A DNA stretch of 64,000 nt from Collimonas fungivorans (GTDB lineage Bacteria > Pseudomonadota > Gammaproteobacteria > Burkholderiales > Burkholderiaceae_D). The notes below the pieces were generated by a model that saw nothing but the letters and a program-made list of their open reading frames with translations, was not told the DNA's origin and did not search any database. The stretch covers positions 124,001-188,000 of the forward strand of contig NZ_CP013232.1 of NCBI RefSeq assembly GCF_001584145.1, read 5' to 3'. This document shows, in pieces, positions 26,034 to 35,527 of the stretch. Position 1 is the first letter of the stretch; each line of letters opens with the position of its first letter. Position numbers and translations under genes: made by a program.

Positions 26034-26950
26034 GGCGCAGTCCTGGCTGGCTGGTCGTTGTCGGTTATGTAGCGGGAAACGCCGCCGGCCAGGGCATCGA
26101 AGGTTATCCGGCAGCGCTCGCTGGAACGCAGGTCTTCATGCATCACAATCCAGGTTTCCAGTTCGTCTTTGAGCGCCGCCGGCAGCACCGGCGACAAATC
26201 GGGATTGTGTTTTACCAGCCCCGCCTGACACATGCCGATGCCGTAGCCGGCGCGGATCGCCGCCAGCTGCACCAGCTGGTTGTCGGCACTCAGCGAAAAC
26301 ATGTCGCGCGACAGCGGCAGGCCGCGCTTTTGCATGGCGCGGATGTAATTGGTTTCCTGGTCGAAGCCGATCAGCGTGTGCTGCCTCAGTTCGGCGATGC
26401 TGGCCGGCATGCCGTGCAAATCCAGGTAACGGCGATGCGCAAACAGGCCAAGCGGAATGGCGCCGATGCGGCGCGCGATCAGGGCCGCCTGGCTGGGCTG
26501 CACCATCCGCACGGCGATATCGGCATCGCGTTGCAGCAGGTCCTGGGTGCGGTTCGAGGCCACCAGTTCAATCTTGATGGCCGGATGCGTTTCGCGCAGC
26601 GCGGTCAGGATCGGCGGCAAGACCTCGACGCAAACCACTTCCGACGCCGTGATGCGCACCGTGCCGCCGCTGTTGGCGCTGGCGTCGGTCGAGGCGCGGC
26701 GCAGGGCATTGGCTGTGGCGCGCAGGCTTTCGGCGAACGGCCGCAAGGTGAGCGCAGTGTCGGTCGCGGCCAGCCCGGTTTGCGAGCGGGTGAACAGCTT
26801 TACCCCCAGCGCCAGCTCCAGCGCTTCGATCTGGCGGCCCATGGTGGGCTGGGTCAGCCCCAGGCTGCGGGCGCCGCCGGATAGCGAACCTTCTTCCAGC
26901 ACAGCCAGGAACGCGCGGTACAGGTCCCATCCGGGTTCTTGTATGGTCAT
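26021..26950 (-). CDS. LysR family transcriptional regulator
   Basis: 309 residues. HTH: AFLAVLEEGSLSGGARSLGL, TQPTMGRQIEALELALGVKL; effector domain GTVRITASEVVCVEVLPPIL, DADIAVRMVQPSQAALIARR. It faces the NAD(P)-binding oxidoreductase gene at 27049 across 98 bp and is the probable regulator of that gene. It is followed with a 13-bp overlap by a second, clearly different LysR gene, an unusual arrangement. Confidence 0.93.
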   Translation of the reverse strand: MTIQEPGWDLYRAFLAVLEEGSLSGGARSLGLTQPTMGRQIEALELALGVKLFTRSQTGLAATDTALTLRPFAESLRATANALRRASTDASANSGGTVRITASEVVCVEVLPPILTALRETHPAIKIELVASNRTQDLLQRDADIAVRMVQPSQAALIARRIGAIPLGLFAHRRYLDLHGMPASIAELRQHTLIGFDQETNYIRAMQKRGLPLSRDMFSLSADNQLVQLAAIRAGYGIGMCQAGLVKHNPDLSPVLPAALKDELETWIVMHEDLRSSERCRITFDALAGGVSRYITDNDQPARTAPWTD

Positions 26951-27048
26951 ACAAATATGTATAGTGACTATGTTGAGATAGCCAATTTTAAACCAATAGC
27001 TACACTGTTACGCTGGACTCCTACAACATTTTTCAAGGAGTGCACATC

Positions 27049-28011
27049 ATGAAACAGCAGATCGCATTGGTGCTCGGCGCCACCGGCGGCATCGGCAACG
27101 CCATGGCAAAAAAATTGATGCAGCGCGGCTGGCAGGTGCGGGCGCTGCATCGGCGCGCAGACCAGATGGCCGCCAGCGAATGCGGCGGCATTGTCTGGCG
27201 CCAAGGCGACGCCATGCAGGAGCAGGACGTGATCGCCGCCGCCGAGGGTGCGTCGATCATCGTCCATGCGGTCAATCCGCCGGGTTACCGCAACTGGGCG
27301 CAGCTGGTCGTGCCGATGATAGACAACAGCATCGCCGCGGCGCGTGCATCCGGCGCCCGCATCATCCTGCCCGGCACCGTCTACAACTACGGCGCCGACG
27401 CTTTTCCAGACTTGCGTGAAAGTTCACCGCAAAACCCGAGCACCCGCAAGGGGGCGATCCGGGTGCAACTGGAGCGCCGGCTGCGCCAGGCCGCACAGGA
27501 CGGAGTGCGGTCGCTGGTAGTGCGCGCTGGTGATTTTTTCGGGCCGCACATGGCCAATTCCTGGTTTTCGCAAGGCCTGGTCAAGCCGGGACAGCCGGTG
27601 GCCGCAGTCAGTTATCCGGGCCAGCGCGGCATCGGCCACCAGTGGGCTTACCTGCCGGATGTGGCCGAGACCATGATGCAATTGATCGAGCACGAACCGG
27701 CGCTGGCTGCTTTCGACACCTTCCACATGAACGGCCACTGGGACGCCGACGGCACCGAAATGGTGGCCGCCATCGGGCGCGTCACGGGCCAGCCGGGCCT
27801 GAAGGCAAAAAGCTTTCCCTGGTGGCTGTTGCCGCTGGCGGCGCCGTTCGTTCCGGTTTTCCGCGAGCTGCGCGAGATGAGCTACCTGTGGCGCCAGCCT
27901 TTGCGCCTGGACAACCGGCGCCTGCTGCAACTGCTCGGCAGCGAGCCGCACACCCGGCTGGACGAGGCGCTGAAGGCGACGCTGGGAGGCATGGGCTGCC
28001 TGAAACAGTGA
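27049..28011 (+). CDS. NAD(P)-dependent epimerase/dehydratase-like oxidoreductase
   Basis: 320 residues from the ATG at 27049 (CAAGGAG at good spacing). Extended-SDR Rossmann start: ALVLGATGGIGNAMAKKLMQ. Also VHAVNPPGYRNWAQLVVPMI, GARIILPGTVYNYGADAFPD and SLVVRAGDFFGPHMANSWF. The Y-x-x-x-K region reads NYGADAFPD, so catalysis may be atypical. Many members act on sugar nucleotides or lignin-like ketones; substrate unknown. Divergent from, and probably controlled by, the LysR gene at 26021-26950. Confidence 0.88.
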   Translation: MKQQIALVLGATGGIGNAMAKKLMQRGWQVRALHRRADQMAASECGGIVWRQGDAMQEQDVIAAAEGASIIVHAVNPPGYRNWAQLVVPMIDNSIAAARASGARIILPGTVYNYGADAFPDLRESSPQNPSTRKGAIRVQLERRLRQAAQDGVRSLVVRAGDFFGPHMANSWFSQGLVKPGQPVAAVSYPGQRGIGHQWAYLPDVAETMMQLIEHEPALAAFDTFHMNGHWDADGTEMVAAIGRVTGQPGLKAKSFPWWLLPLAAPFVPVFRELREMSYLWRQPLRLDNRRLLQLLGSEPHTRLDEALKATLGGMGCLKQ

Positions 28012-28142
28012 TCTGCGGGCAACAATATATTTTGCTGTGATCCATTCCCAGCAAATCGTGTCGGGGGATAATGCGTACTGCAATCGATTCATAAACGGCT
28101 GCTATTGCAATATGCAGCCACCATTATTGGAAGTAACGCATT

Positions 28143-28691
28143 TTGAACACGACAAGAACCAAACGCTGGACCGGCAAGATGGACTCCCTGACAACGGCAT
28201 ACCTGAAAGATGTCATGGGCAAGATGGAGGTATACGGCGACCGCGTGCAATTCGGACTGGCCAGCCCGGGGCCGCGCCCGTATTACCAGCTCACCAACAG
28301 CGCCGAAAAGAAAATGGCCTTCGACAGCAACAATCACTTGCTGCACCCGAAGGAAGATGAATTCACCGGCGCCAACGCCACGCCGGTATTCACGCTGGAA
28401 CAAATCAAGGCTGCCATCGCCGCCGGCGGTTTCCGCTCAAGCAGCAGCACCCGTACCGCCAGCAGTTCCGCTGGCGGCCGCGTCGTCAGCCGCAGCGGCA
28501 GCCCGCGCGGCGGCGCCGTCGCGATGAAAGCCAAGGACCTGATCGATGCTGCCCGCTACGAGTATTTCCGCAGCAACCGTCAGGCACTGCCGGACGGAAT
28601 CGGCGAACATACCGCTGAAATCACCGAGTTGATGCTTAAAGGCAGTTCCGCCGAAGATGCATTCGGCGAGATAGTCAAACGGCATTTCTGA
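28143..28691 (+). CDS. Hypothetical protein with a Ser/Arg-rich linker
   Basis: 182 residues if the TTG at 28143 is used (GGAAG lies nearby); an ATG at 28179 would give 170. No family recognised and no signal peptide. An N-terminal part (YLKDVMGKMEVYGDRVQFGL, YYQLTNSAEKKMAFDSNNHL) is joined through a low-complexity Ser/Arg/Gly linker to a C-terminal helical part (MKAKDLIDAARYEYFRSNRQ, EITELMLKGSSAEDAFGEIV). The C-terminal part looks like a small helical bundle. Flanked by an oxidoreductase gene and a small secreted protein gene on the same strand. Confidence 0.7.
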   Translation: MNTTRTKRWTGKMDSLTTAYLKDVMGKMEVYGDRVQFGLASPGPRPYYQLTNSAEKKMAFDSNNHLLHPKEDEFTGANATPVFTLEQIKAAIAAGGFRSSSSTRTASSSAGGRVVSRSGSPRGGAVAMKAKDLIDAARYEYFRSNRQALPDGIGEHTAEITELMLKGSSAEDAFGEIVKRHF

Positions 28692-28767
28692 TTGCCGTGC
28701 TGCGGCCGGGCTACCTCGCTACCGGACCGCAGCATTCATCGGATCGAGATATTGGAGGAATGCAGGC

Positions 28768-29160
28768 ATGATTCGTGTAGCCGCTTTTGCTATTGCCGCC
28801 ATCGCGGCCTTGCCTGCCTGGGCTAATTGCGCTGTCGCCGACGCCCTGATCGACCGCTACGGCATTTCCTTCTCGGGTTTCACCCAAGCGCTGCCGCGTG
28901 TGTCTGCGCCGGCCGAAGCACAGGACACATCCCTGCTCGCCATCGTGCTGCCAAACCAGAACGGCCGCGTCGCCGATGGTTATAACCACGAGGCCTGGAT
29001 CAACAAGGAGCAGAAGCGCGCCTGGATCTTGCGCACCGGCGGGTTTGCCGGCGTCTATGAATGGTATGGCCCGGCTGTCTTGCCGAACGCGGATTTTTCA
29101 GGCTGCGTTACCGAGCCGCGCCGCCTGCCGCCGCCAGCCAGCACAGGCCGGCAAGGGTGA
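28768..29160 (+). CDS. Small secreted hypothetical protein
   Basis: 130 residues with a signal peptide (AAFAIAAIAALPAWAN, cleavage near 20). The mature part has two Cys (one right after the cleavage site, one at SGCVTEP) that may pair, and aromatic-rich WINKEQKRAWILRTGG and FAGVYEWYGP. No family recognised. Start has TTGGAGGAATGCAGGC just upstream, a good ribosome site. Probably periplasmic. Confidence 0.75.
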   Translation: MIRVAAFAIAAIAALPAWANCAVADALIDRYGISFSGFTQALPRVSAPAEAQDTSLLAIVLPNQNGRVADGYNHEAWINKEQKRAWILRTGGFAGVYEWYGPAVLPNADFSGCVTEPRRLPPPASTGRQG

Positions 29161-29176
29161 CGCAGAACCTGCTGCC

Positions 29177-29800
29177 TTAGCGGCTTGCGCCGGCTACTTC
29201 ATAATTGGCCAGGAACATATCTACCGCCGAATCCACCACCTGCTGTTGCAGCGCCGCCGCCAGCGGCGGCTGGCCCAGCGTGACCTGCGGCCAGAATGCG
29301 AAAGTTTTCAGCAAACCTTGCAGCTGGTGCGCCGCAAACGCCGGATCGCCCGGCTTCAGCCTGCCGTCGGCCTGCGCCGCGCCGATCCAGGTGTTGACGC
29401 CTTCCTCGCGCTCGCCCAGCCGGGCGACCATGTCCTGGGTCCGCTCCGGCGAATGGATGGTGGCGGCAATCGCCACCCGCGCCAGGTCGAGGAAATTGCT
29501 GTCGCTGAGCATGCGCATCTTCGACTGCATCAGCTCGAGCAGCTGCGGGCGCAGCGGCTTATCATGGCGATAGCTGAGGGCATGCTGTTCGGCGCTGCTT
29601 TCCCACAACTGCATCAGGATTTCGGCGAACAGCTCCTCTTTACCCGGAAAATGGTTGTACACCGTGCGCTTGGATACCTGCGCCCGCGCGGCGATCTTGT
29701 CCATGCTGGTGGTTTCAAAGCCGTTGGCGCGGAATTCGGCAATCGCTGCTTCGAGGATGGCCCCGCGCTTGCGGTCTGTGAGACGTTGGACTGTGGTCAT
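29177..29800 (-). CDS. TetR family transcriptional regulator
   Basis: 207 residues. HTH: AILEAAIAEFRANGFETTSM, DKIAARAQVSKRTVYNHFPG. The C-terminal part (LARVAIAATIHSPERTQDMV, AFAAHQLQGLLKTFAFWPQV) resembles the AefR-like branch. It is divergent from the NAD(P)-binding gene at 29959 and is its likely repressor; such pairs are common in this genome region. Confidence 0.93.
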   Translation of the reverse strand: MTTVQRLTDRKRGAILEAAIAEFRANGFETTSMDKIAARAQVSKRTVYNHFPGKEELFAEILMQLWESSAEQHALSYRHDKPLRPQLLELMQSKMRMLSDSNFLDLARVAIAATIHSPERTQDMVARLGEREEGVNTWIGAAQADGRLKPGDPAFAAHQLQGLLKTFAFWPQVTLGQPPLAAALQQQVVDSAVDMFLANYEVAGASR

Positions 29801-29958
29801 GGTCTGCTTCTGAATGACGGATGGCTGAATTTTACACCAGGTAGTTTACTTTTCTTGAATAAGAAACTACACTGTGCAGTGTACTAAATATACGATAACA
29901 ATGCAATGCCATCAACTCGCCGGATTGCGGCGGCAGCATAACAAGATCGGAACCTGCA

Positions 29959-30618
29959 ATGAAAGTAATCTTATTTGGCGCCAGCGGCATGGTTGGGCAA
30001 GGCGTACTGCGCGAGTGCCTGCTCGATGACGGCATCGAATCCGTGCTGGCCGTCGGCCGTAGCGCCGGCGCCGGTCCATCCGGCAAATTGCAGGAGCTGG
30101 TCATCCCCGACCTGGCCCATATCGCCGACCATGCGGCGGCATTGCAAGGTTACGATGCCTGCTTCTTCTGCCTCGGCGTATCGTCGGCCGGCATGTCCGA
30201 AGCGCGCTACACCGAACTGACTTACGACCTGACGCTGGCCATCGCAAAGACGCTGGCGGCGCGCAATCCAGGCATGACCCTGACTTACGTCTCCGGCGCC
30301 GGCACCGATTCCAGCGAGCACGGCAGCAGCATGTGGGCAAGGGTCAAGGGCCGCACCGAAAACGCCCTGCTGCGTTTGCCACTCAAAGCCGCATTCATGT
30401 TCCGCCCCGGCGTGATCCAGCCGCTGCATGGCGTGCGCTCCAAAACCAGGTCCTACCAGCTGTTCTATACGCTGGCGGCGCCGCTGCTGCCGCTGGCCAG
30501 GCCGCTGTTCCCGAAGCACATCACCACCACCGAACAGATGGGGCGGGCGATGATCAAACTGGCGCGGCAAGGCGGTCCTAAGCAAGTGCTCGAGGCCGCG
30601 GACATCAACGCCATGTAG
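29959..30618 (+). CDS. NAD(P)H-binding atypical SDR protein
   Basis: 219 residues. Rossmann start VILFGASGMVGQGVLRECL; then CFFCLGVSSAGMSEARYTEL, TLTYVSGAGTDSSEHGSSMW, and FMFRPGVIQPLHGVRSKTRS. This matches the NmrA/HTATIP2-like atypical SDR group. Members often lack the full catalytic set and may sense NADPH. Transcribed away from a TetR gene 158 bp upstream. Downstream is a repeat-like element. Confidence 0.88.
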   Translation: MKVILFGASGMVGQGVLRECLLDDGIESVLAVGRSAGAGPSGKLQELVIPDLAHIADHAAALQGYDACFFCLGVSSAGMSEARYTELTYDLTLAIAKTLAARNPGMTLTYVSGAGTDSSEHGSSMWARVKGRTENALLRLPLKAAFMFRPGVIQPLHGVRSKTRSYQLFYTLAAPLLPLARPLFPKHITTTEQMGRAMIKLARQGGPKQVLEAADINAM

Positions 30619-30680
30619 GTTGGGCACTTGTGCCCACGCGTGACCGCGATAAGCGGAGTACGGGCCGTGCACCCACCTGC
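30615..30680. repeat. Imperfect intergenic inverted element (GTAGGTTGGGCAC...GTGCACCCACCTGC)
   Basis: An inner hairpin GGGCAC-TT-GTGCCC opens the element and outer arms GTAGGTTGGGCAC and GTGCACCCACCTGC pair imperfectly around about 40 bp. This has the form of small dispersed intergenic elements seen in beta- and gammaproteobacteria. Only one copy is visible here. Confidence 0.4.
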
Positions 30681-30869
30681 TTTTCCGCATCAAAGTCCGC
30701 TTTTTTTATCGCAAAAGCGGATTTTTGTGCTACAGATACAACTGCCTGCAAACGAAATTTTAAAAGCAATTTGTCTCAATCCCGCGTTTGCGGTAGTCTA
30801 CATCGCCGATTCCAAGCAAATACGGTGCTAGAATTTGCAACTCACCACTTTTTTTGAGGATTTAACGAA

Positions 30870-31154
30870 ATGAACAAAACCGAATTGATCGACGCCATTG
30901 CCACCGATTGCGAAATCTCGAAGGCCGCTGCACAGCGCGCTTTGGAATCCGTAGTAGACAACGTGATCAAGGCCGTGACTAAAGGTAGTACAGTTCAGTT
31001 GATTGGATTTGGTTCGTTCTCTTCCGGCAAACGCGCTGCACGCACCGGTCGTAACCCACGCACCGGCGAAGCAATCAAGATTGCCGCAGCCAAGACCGTC
31101 AAGTTCACAGCTGGTAAAGCATTCAAAGATGCAGTGAACAAGAAGAAGAAATGA
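30870..31154 (+). CDS. hup: DNA-binding protein HU
   Basis: 94 residues, standard HU size. The DNA-arm motif [20 protein letters not shown] followed by GEAIKI is diagnostic, and the N-terminus [20 protein letters not shown] matches HU rather than IHF. The tail VNKKKK is basic. HU bends and compacts DNA as a dimer. A good terminator follows, so it is monocistronic. Its codon use is more biased toward frequent codons than neighbours, as expected for an abundant protein. Confidence 0.97.
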   Translation: MNKTELIDAIATDCEISKAAAQRALESVVDNVIKAVTKGSTVQLIGFGSFSSGKRAARTGRNPRTGEAIKIAAAKTVKFTAGKAFKDAVNKKKK

Positions 31155-31160
31155 TGTAAT

Positions 31161-31196
31161 AAAAAAGCCCTTGGAGAAATTCAGGGGCTTTTTTTT
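31161..31196 (+). terminator. Rho-independent terminator of the HU gene
   Basis: AGCCCTTG pairs with CAGGGGCT around a 7-base loop, followed by eight T and preceded by A residues. It begins 6 bp after the HU stop. Confidence 0.9.
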
Positions 31197-31422
31197 CGCC
31201 TGCCCGCTTTTTTACGGCGATCGCTTCACATGATTCAAGAAACGCATTCCTTCCATGCGATCAAAGCGAACCGCTAGCGCGCCACAAAGCCGCGGTCGCT
31301 TCATCACCTTCGTCAATCATATTGGCGGCCTCCCGCAGCAGAAATTTCATTGACACCATTCCGTCACTCGCGATATGGTCGGCAACGCATAAATTCTTTT
31401 CTCCCAGCAATAAAAGGATTCC

Positions 31423-33297
31423 ATGAACGACACCCCGCCTACTTTTTCTCGCCGTGAACTGCTGCTGAGCGCACTGTCCGCCGCCGCCGTTGCTGCACTC
31501 CCTCTCCCTCGTATTGCCGGCGCACAGGCCAAGGAAGCACTGCCGGCCGATGCACAATTTTCTACCCTGCTAGCTGATTTTGCGGAAGAAATCCTGCGCC
31601 TGTCGCCAACTTCGGCGACTGCGCTGGGACTCGATTCCGGCTCTCGCTCCGGACTCAAATCGCGTCTGCAGGATGCTTCTCCCGCCGGTGACGCCGCCTG
31701 GGCCAGCCAGGTGAAATCGATGCTGGCGCGCCTGGCTCCGCTGGAACGAAACAAGCTCAGCCCGGATGCGCAAGTCCGCTACGACAGCGTGCAATATGCG
31801 GCAAGCTCAGGAGTGGACGGCCTGCGCTTTTCCTACGGCGGCGCGGCCAGCGGTTTTTATGGCGGCACGTCACCGTTCCCGGTTACCCAGCAGGACGGGG
31901 CGCTGACCGCAGTGCCCGAATTTCTCGATTCGCAGCACAAGATCGCCAACGCAGCCGACGCCGAAGCCTATCTGGAGCGCGTGACAGCAATGGCGCGCCT
32001 GCTCGACCAGGAAACTGCGCGCATCGCCGAACAGGCGGCCAAGGGCATCATGCCGCCCGATTTCATCGCGCATACCGCGCTGGGCCAGCTGCGCAACTAT
32101 CGCAAGACGCCGGCGGCGGCGCAGAAGCTGGTAACCTCGATCACTGGACGCACCAGGAAACTCGGCATCGAGGGCGACTGGGAAGCGCGCGCGACCAAGC
32201 TGGTGAATACGCTGGTGTATCCGGCCCTGGAACGGCAGATCGACACTTTCGCCAAAACCACTGCCAAGGCGACTGATGTCGCTGGCGTGCAGCGCCTGCC
32301 CGATGGTGCGGCGTATTACGAATGGGCGCTCAAGCTGGGCACCACCACTACCCATGGCGCCAGCGAAATCCATACGATCGGGCTGGAGCAGAACAAGATG
32401 CTGCAGGCACGCATCGACGCCATTCTCAAGGTGCAGGGAATCACGCAAGGCACGGTCGGCGAACGCATATTGGCGCTGTCGAAAGACCCTTCGCGTTTCT
32501 ACGCCGACGATGACCAGGGACGCGCTCAGCTGATCGCCTATTGCAACGAGCGCGTGGCTGCGATACGGACGCTGATGCCTAAAATTTCCCACCTGGGTTT
32601 GCAGGCGCCGCTGGTGATCAAGCGCGTGCCGCCTGATATCGAAGCCGGCGCGGCGCTGGGCTATATGAACTTCGCGGCGCTGGATGGATCGCGGCCGGCG
32701 ATCTATTACATCAATCTGAAATCGACCAAGCTCTGGCCGAAATCCGAGATTGCCACGCTGACCGCGCACGAGGGCATCCCCGGCCACACCTGGCAGGGCG
32801 CCTACCTGGCCGAGCACCATGCGCAGATCCCGCTGATTACTTCACTGATGGGCTTCAATGCCTTTGTCGAAGGCTGGGCGCTGTATGCCGAGCAGCTGGT
32901 CGACGAATTCGGCCTGTACGCAACAGATCCGTTCAGTCAGGTCGGCTACCTGCAGGCGCAGCAGTTCCGCGCCTGCCGACTGGTGGTTGATACCGGCCTG
33001 CATTCGATGCAATGGACGCGGCAGCAGGCGATCCAGTTCCTGGTTGAAAACACCGGGCGCGGCCAGGCCGCCATGACCAGCGAGATCGACCGCTATTGCG
33101 TAATGCCGGGGCAAGCTTGCGGCTACAAGATGGGACACAACGAAATCCTGCGCCAGCGCGAACGCGCAAAAACCGCGCTGGGCGGCAAGTTCGACCTGGC
33201 CGCTTTCAATGACGCGCTGGTGAAATGCGGCGGCGTGCCGCTGACGGTGCTGCCGACCGTGATTGACCGCTACATCGCCGCTACACGCACGGCATAA
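31423..33297 (+). CDS. Tat-exported DUF885 zincin-like protein
   Basis: 624 residues. The N-terminus SRRELLLSALSAAAVAALPL is a twin-arginine signal, so the folded protein is exported to the periplasm. The body matches DUF885: LSPTSATALGLDSGSRSG near the start, VGERILALSKDPSRFYADDD, and a conserved HEGIPGH motif near residue 449 that fits a H-E-x-x-G-H zinc site of M2/M3-like peptidases. GFNAFVEGWALYAEQLVDEF supplies the usual downstream Glu. Activity and substrate are not established for the family in general. Monocistronic. Confidence 0.92.
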   Translation: MNDTPPTFSRRELLLSALSAAAVAALPLPRIAGAQAKEALPADAQFSTLLADFAEEILRLSPTSATALGLDSGSRSGLKSRLQDASPAGDAAWASQVKSMLARLAPLERNKLSPDAQVRYDSVQYAASSGVDGLRFSYGGAASGFYGGTSPFPVTQQDGALTAVPEFLDSQHKIANAADAEAYLERVTAMARLLDQETARIAEQAAKGIMPPDFIAHTALGQLRNYRKTPAAAQKLVTSITGRTRKLGIEGDWEARATKLVNTLVYPALERQIDTFAKTTAKATDVAGVQRLPDGAAYYEWALKLGTTTTHGASEIHTIGLEQNKMLQARIDAILKVQGITQGTVGERILALSKDPSRFYADDDQGRAQLIAYCNERVAAIRTLMPKISHLGLQAPLVIKRVPPDIEAGAALGYMNFAALDGSRPAIYYINLKSTKLWPKSEIATLTAHEGIPGHTWQGAYLAEHHAQIPLITSLMGFNAFVEGWALYAEQLVDEFGLYATDPFSQVGYLQAQQFRACRLVVDTGLHSMQWTRQQAIQFLVENTGRGQAAMTSEIDRYCVMPGQACGYKMGHNEILRQRERAKTALGGKFDLAAFNDALVKCGGVPLTVLPTVIDRYIAATRTA

Positions 33298-33304
33298 AGG
33301 ACGT

Positions 33305-33667
33305 TCAGCCGGGATAAACGGCTTCAACGTTGTTGCCGTCCGGGTCGATCAGGAATGCGCCGTAGTAAGTCGGGCTGTATTCGGTGCGCAGCCCCGGTTT
33401 GCCGTTGTTCCGGCCGCCAGCCGCCAGGCCGGCCGCATGAAAGCCTTTGACCTGCTTGTGATCGGCCGCGCGGAAAGCGACATGGGTGGTCCCGGCCGGC
33501 GCATCGGTGGCGGCATATAACCAGAGCGCCGGCTGCTCCGGCGGGCCGAAACCGGCATAACCGTCGCCCTGCGCTGCCAGGACATATCCCAGGTGTTCCA
33601 GCGCTGCCTGGTAAAACCGCACGCTGGCGTCCAGGTTCTTCACTTTCAATCCGATATGGTCGAACAT
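33305..33667 (-). CDS. VOC family protein
   Basis: 120 residues, a single glyoxalase-type domain. FDHIGLKVKNLDASVRFYQA at the start supplies the first metal-ligand His; THVAFRAADHKQVKGFHAAG and YGAFLIDPDGNNVEAVYPG complete the fold. Substrate unknown. It ends 7 bp from the DUF885 gene (convergent) and starts 51 bp after the AraC gene on the same strand, so it may be in the AraC transcript. Confidence 0.9.
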   Translation of the reverse strand: MFDHIGLKVKNLDASVRFYQAALEHLGYVLAAQGDGYAGFGPPEQPALWLYAATDAPAGTTHVAFRAADHKQVKGFHAAGLAAGGRNNGKPGLRTEYSPTYYGAFLIDPDGNNVEAVYPG

Positions 33668-33718
33668 GATGGTCTCCTTGTCATCGCATCCACATGGATG
33701 GATCAGGTAGTCATCATT

Positions 33719-34558
33719 TCAGATCGAATCCAGTTTTTCTTGGAAAATCTTGCGCTCGCCGCGAGCCACGCGCTGGAAATGCTTGGGCGAGACGCCGGCG
33801 GCACGGTGGAAGGTGCGTACGAAATTGGATAAATCGTTGAAACCGACATCGTAGGCGGTATCCGTGACCGAGCGGCCGTCAGCCAGCAGGCTTGCCGCAT
33901 GGCGCAACCTCGAGCGCAGCAGGTACTGGTGCGGCGTGACGCCGAGCGTGCGGCTGAACAGCCGCAGGAAATGAAAAGGACTCATGCCTGCCTCGCCGGC
34001 GGTCCGTTCGAGGTCGATCTCTTCATGCGCATGCGCGGTAATCCACATCGCGGCGTTGACCGCACGGCGCCGGTCTTGGGCCGTCGCCGCCAGCGGCGCG
34101 GATTGTTTGCCGGAGCTGAGCGCGACGAAGCGCGCGGCAAGCAGCAGCCCGATTTCCTCCAGGCCGACGTCGCTGCGCCCCTCGGCGGCGGCCTGTCCCA
34201 GTTCGCCCAGCATGATGATGCCGTTCAGCGGCGGCAAGGCGCCGCTGCGCCAAAGCGATTCTTTAGCGCCTATCGATTCGATGCATTCTTCGGAAAACTG
34301 GAAAGACAGGCATTCGTCGCCGCACACATGGTGGTCATGGGTGCAGCAGTATTCATCGCCGGGATGGCCGATCATCACCGAACCCGGCACCAGTTCGTGC
34401 TGTACGCCGCGGTAGCGCAAGCCGAAGCTGCCGCGCCGCACGTAGGATACCGAATGCCTGTGATGCAATTCGGTAACCGACAAGTCGCCCGGGCTGGCGC
34501 TGCAACGGTAATCAATCACCGTCGCCGACGCGCTTTGCGAAAGAATCAGGGTATTCAT
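33719..34558 (-). CDS. AraC family transcriptional regulator
   Basis: 279 residues from the ATG at 34558; an upstream in-frame extension adds an unlikely basic head. The N-terminal half is a cupin-like sensor ([40 protein letters not shown], rich in His and Cys). The C-terminal double HTH is standard: [60 protein letters not shown]. The C-C-x-H-x-H-H-x-C cluster could bind metal. Target likely the VOC gene downstream or the SDR gene upstream. Confidence 0.93.
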   Translation of the reverse strand: MNTLILSQSASATVIDYRCSASPGDLSVTELHHRHSVSYVRRGSFGLRYRGVQHELVPGSVMIGHPGDEYCCTHDHHVCGDECLSFQFSEECIESIGAKESLWRSGALPPLNGIIMLGELGQAAAEGRSDVGLEEIGLLLAARFVALSSGKQSAPLAATAQDRRRAVNAAMWITAHAHEEIDLERTAGEAGMSPFHFLRLFSRTLGVTPHQYLLRSRLRHAASLLADGRSVTDTAYDVGFNDLSNFVRTFHRAAGVSPKHFQRVARGERKIFQEKLDSI

Positions 34559-34624
34559 TCGGTTAAGTCTACGCCAAATCAAAAAAGCGCGAATGGCTTG
34601 CCCCGACATCGCACAACACCATCG

Positions 34625-35383
34625 TCAGGCAGCAAATCCGCCGTCGATAGACAGGCTGGCGCCGGTAATATAGGCCGCTTCCGGGCCTGCCAGGTAAGCG
34701 ACAAAGCTGGCGATTTCCTCATCCTTGCCATAACGGCCGACCGGTATCATCGCTTTCAGGGTGGAGGCGAATTCGCTGCCGGCCGGATTCATCTCTGTGT
34801 CGACCGGGCCCGGCTGCACATTGTTGATGGTGATGCCGCGCGGACCGAGGTCGCGCGCCAGGCCGCGGGTCAGGCCAACCAGCGCCGATTTGCTCATCGC
34901 ATAGGGGCCGCCGCCGGCAAACGGCATGCGGTCGGCGTTGGTGCTGCCGATGTTGATGATCCTGCCGCCTTCGCTCATATGCCGTGCCGCTTCCTGCGTC
35001 GCCACGAACACGCTGCGCACGTTGATCGCCAGCGTGCGATCGAAATCTTCCAGGCTGAATTCAGCCAGCGGCGCAATCGCCAGCACGCCTGCATTGTTAA
35101 CCAGGATATCGAGTCGTCCGAATGCGGTGACGGCTTGTCCGATTGCCGCTTTGATGGCGTCTGCATCGGCGCTGTCGGCCCGGATCGCCAGCGCGCGTCC
35201 GCCGGCTGCTTCGATGTCCTTGACGACTTGCGCGGCGCGGTCGGCCGAGCTGATATAGGTCAGGGCGACGGCGGCGCCGTTGCGGGCCAGCCGCTTGGCG
35301 ATGGCGGCGCCGATGCCGCGCGAACCGCCTTGGATGAAGGCGACTTTGTTGGCAAGCACTGCTGTTTCTTGGTTGATGGTCAT
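34625..35383 (-). CDS. Short-chain dehydrogenase/reductase (classical)
   Basis: 252 residues from the ATG at 35383 (CAAGGAG upstream). Cofactor motif VAFIQGGSRGIGAAIAKRLA, structural NNAG in LDILVNNAGVLAIAPL, catalytic Ser in INIGSTN and an intact Y-A-M-S-K (GGPYAMSKSALVGLTRGLAR). NADP preference is possible from the Arg after the glycines. Divergent from the LysR gene at 35528; the short AT-rich gap between them contains TTACTAGTCACTAATTA and is the probable operator. Confidence 0.93.
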   Translation of the reverse strand: MTINQETAVLANKVAFIQGGSRGIGAAIAKRLARNGAAVALTYISSADRAAQVVKDIEAAGGRALAIRADSADADAIKAAIGQAVTAFGRLDILVNNAGVLAIAPLAEFSLEDFDRTLAINVRSVFVATQEAARHMSEGGRIINIGSTNADRMPFAGGGPYAMSKSALVGLTRGLARDLGPRGITINNVQPGPVDTEMNPAGSEFASTLKAMIPVGRYGKDEEIASFVAYLAGPEAAYITGASLSIDGGFAA

Positions 35384-35527
35384 GATATTTCTCCTTGTTG
35401 GTTGGGGCGCCTGCCACAGTGGCAGTGGCGAGCGCCGGGTTGACAAGTGAAGTATCTGCCTATCATTATGTCGTTACTAGTCACTAATTATCATATTCAC
35501 TTGATACCAAAGGTTTAAAGTAGAGCG

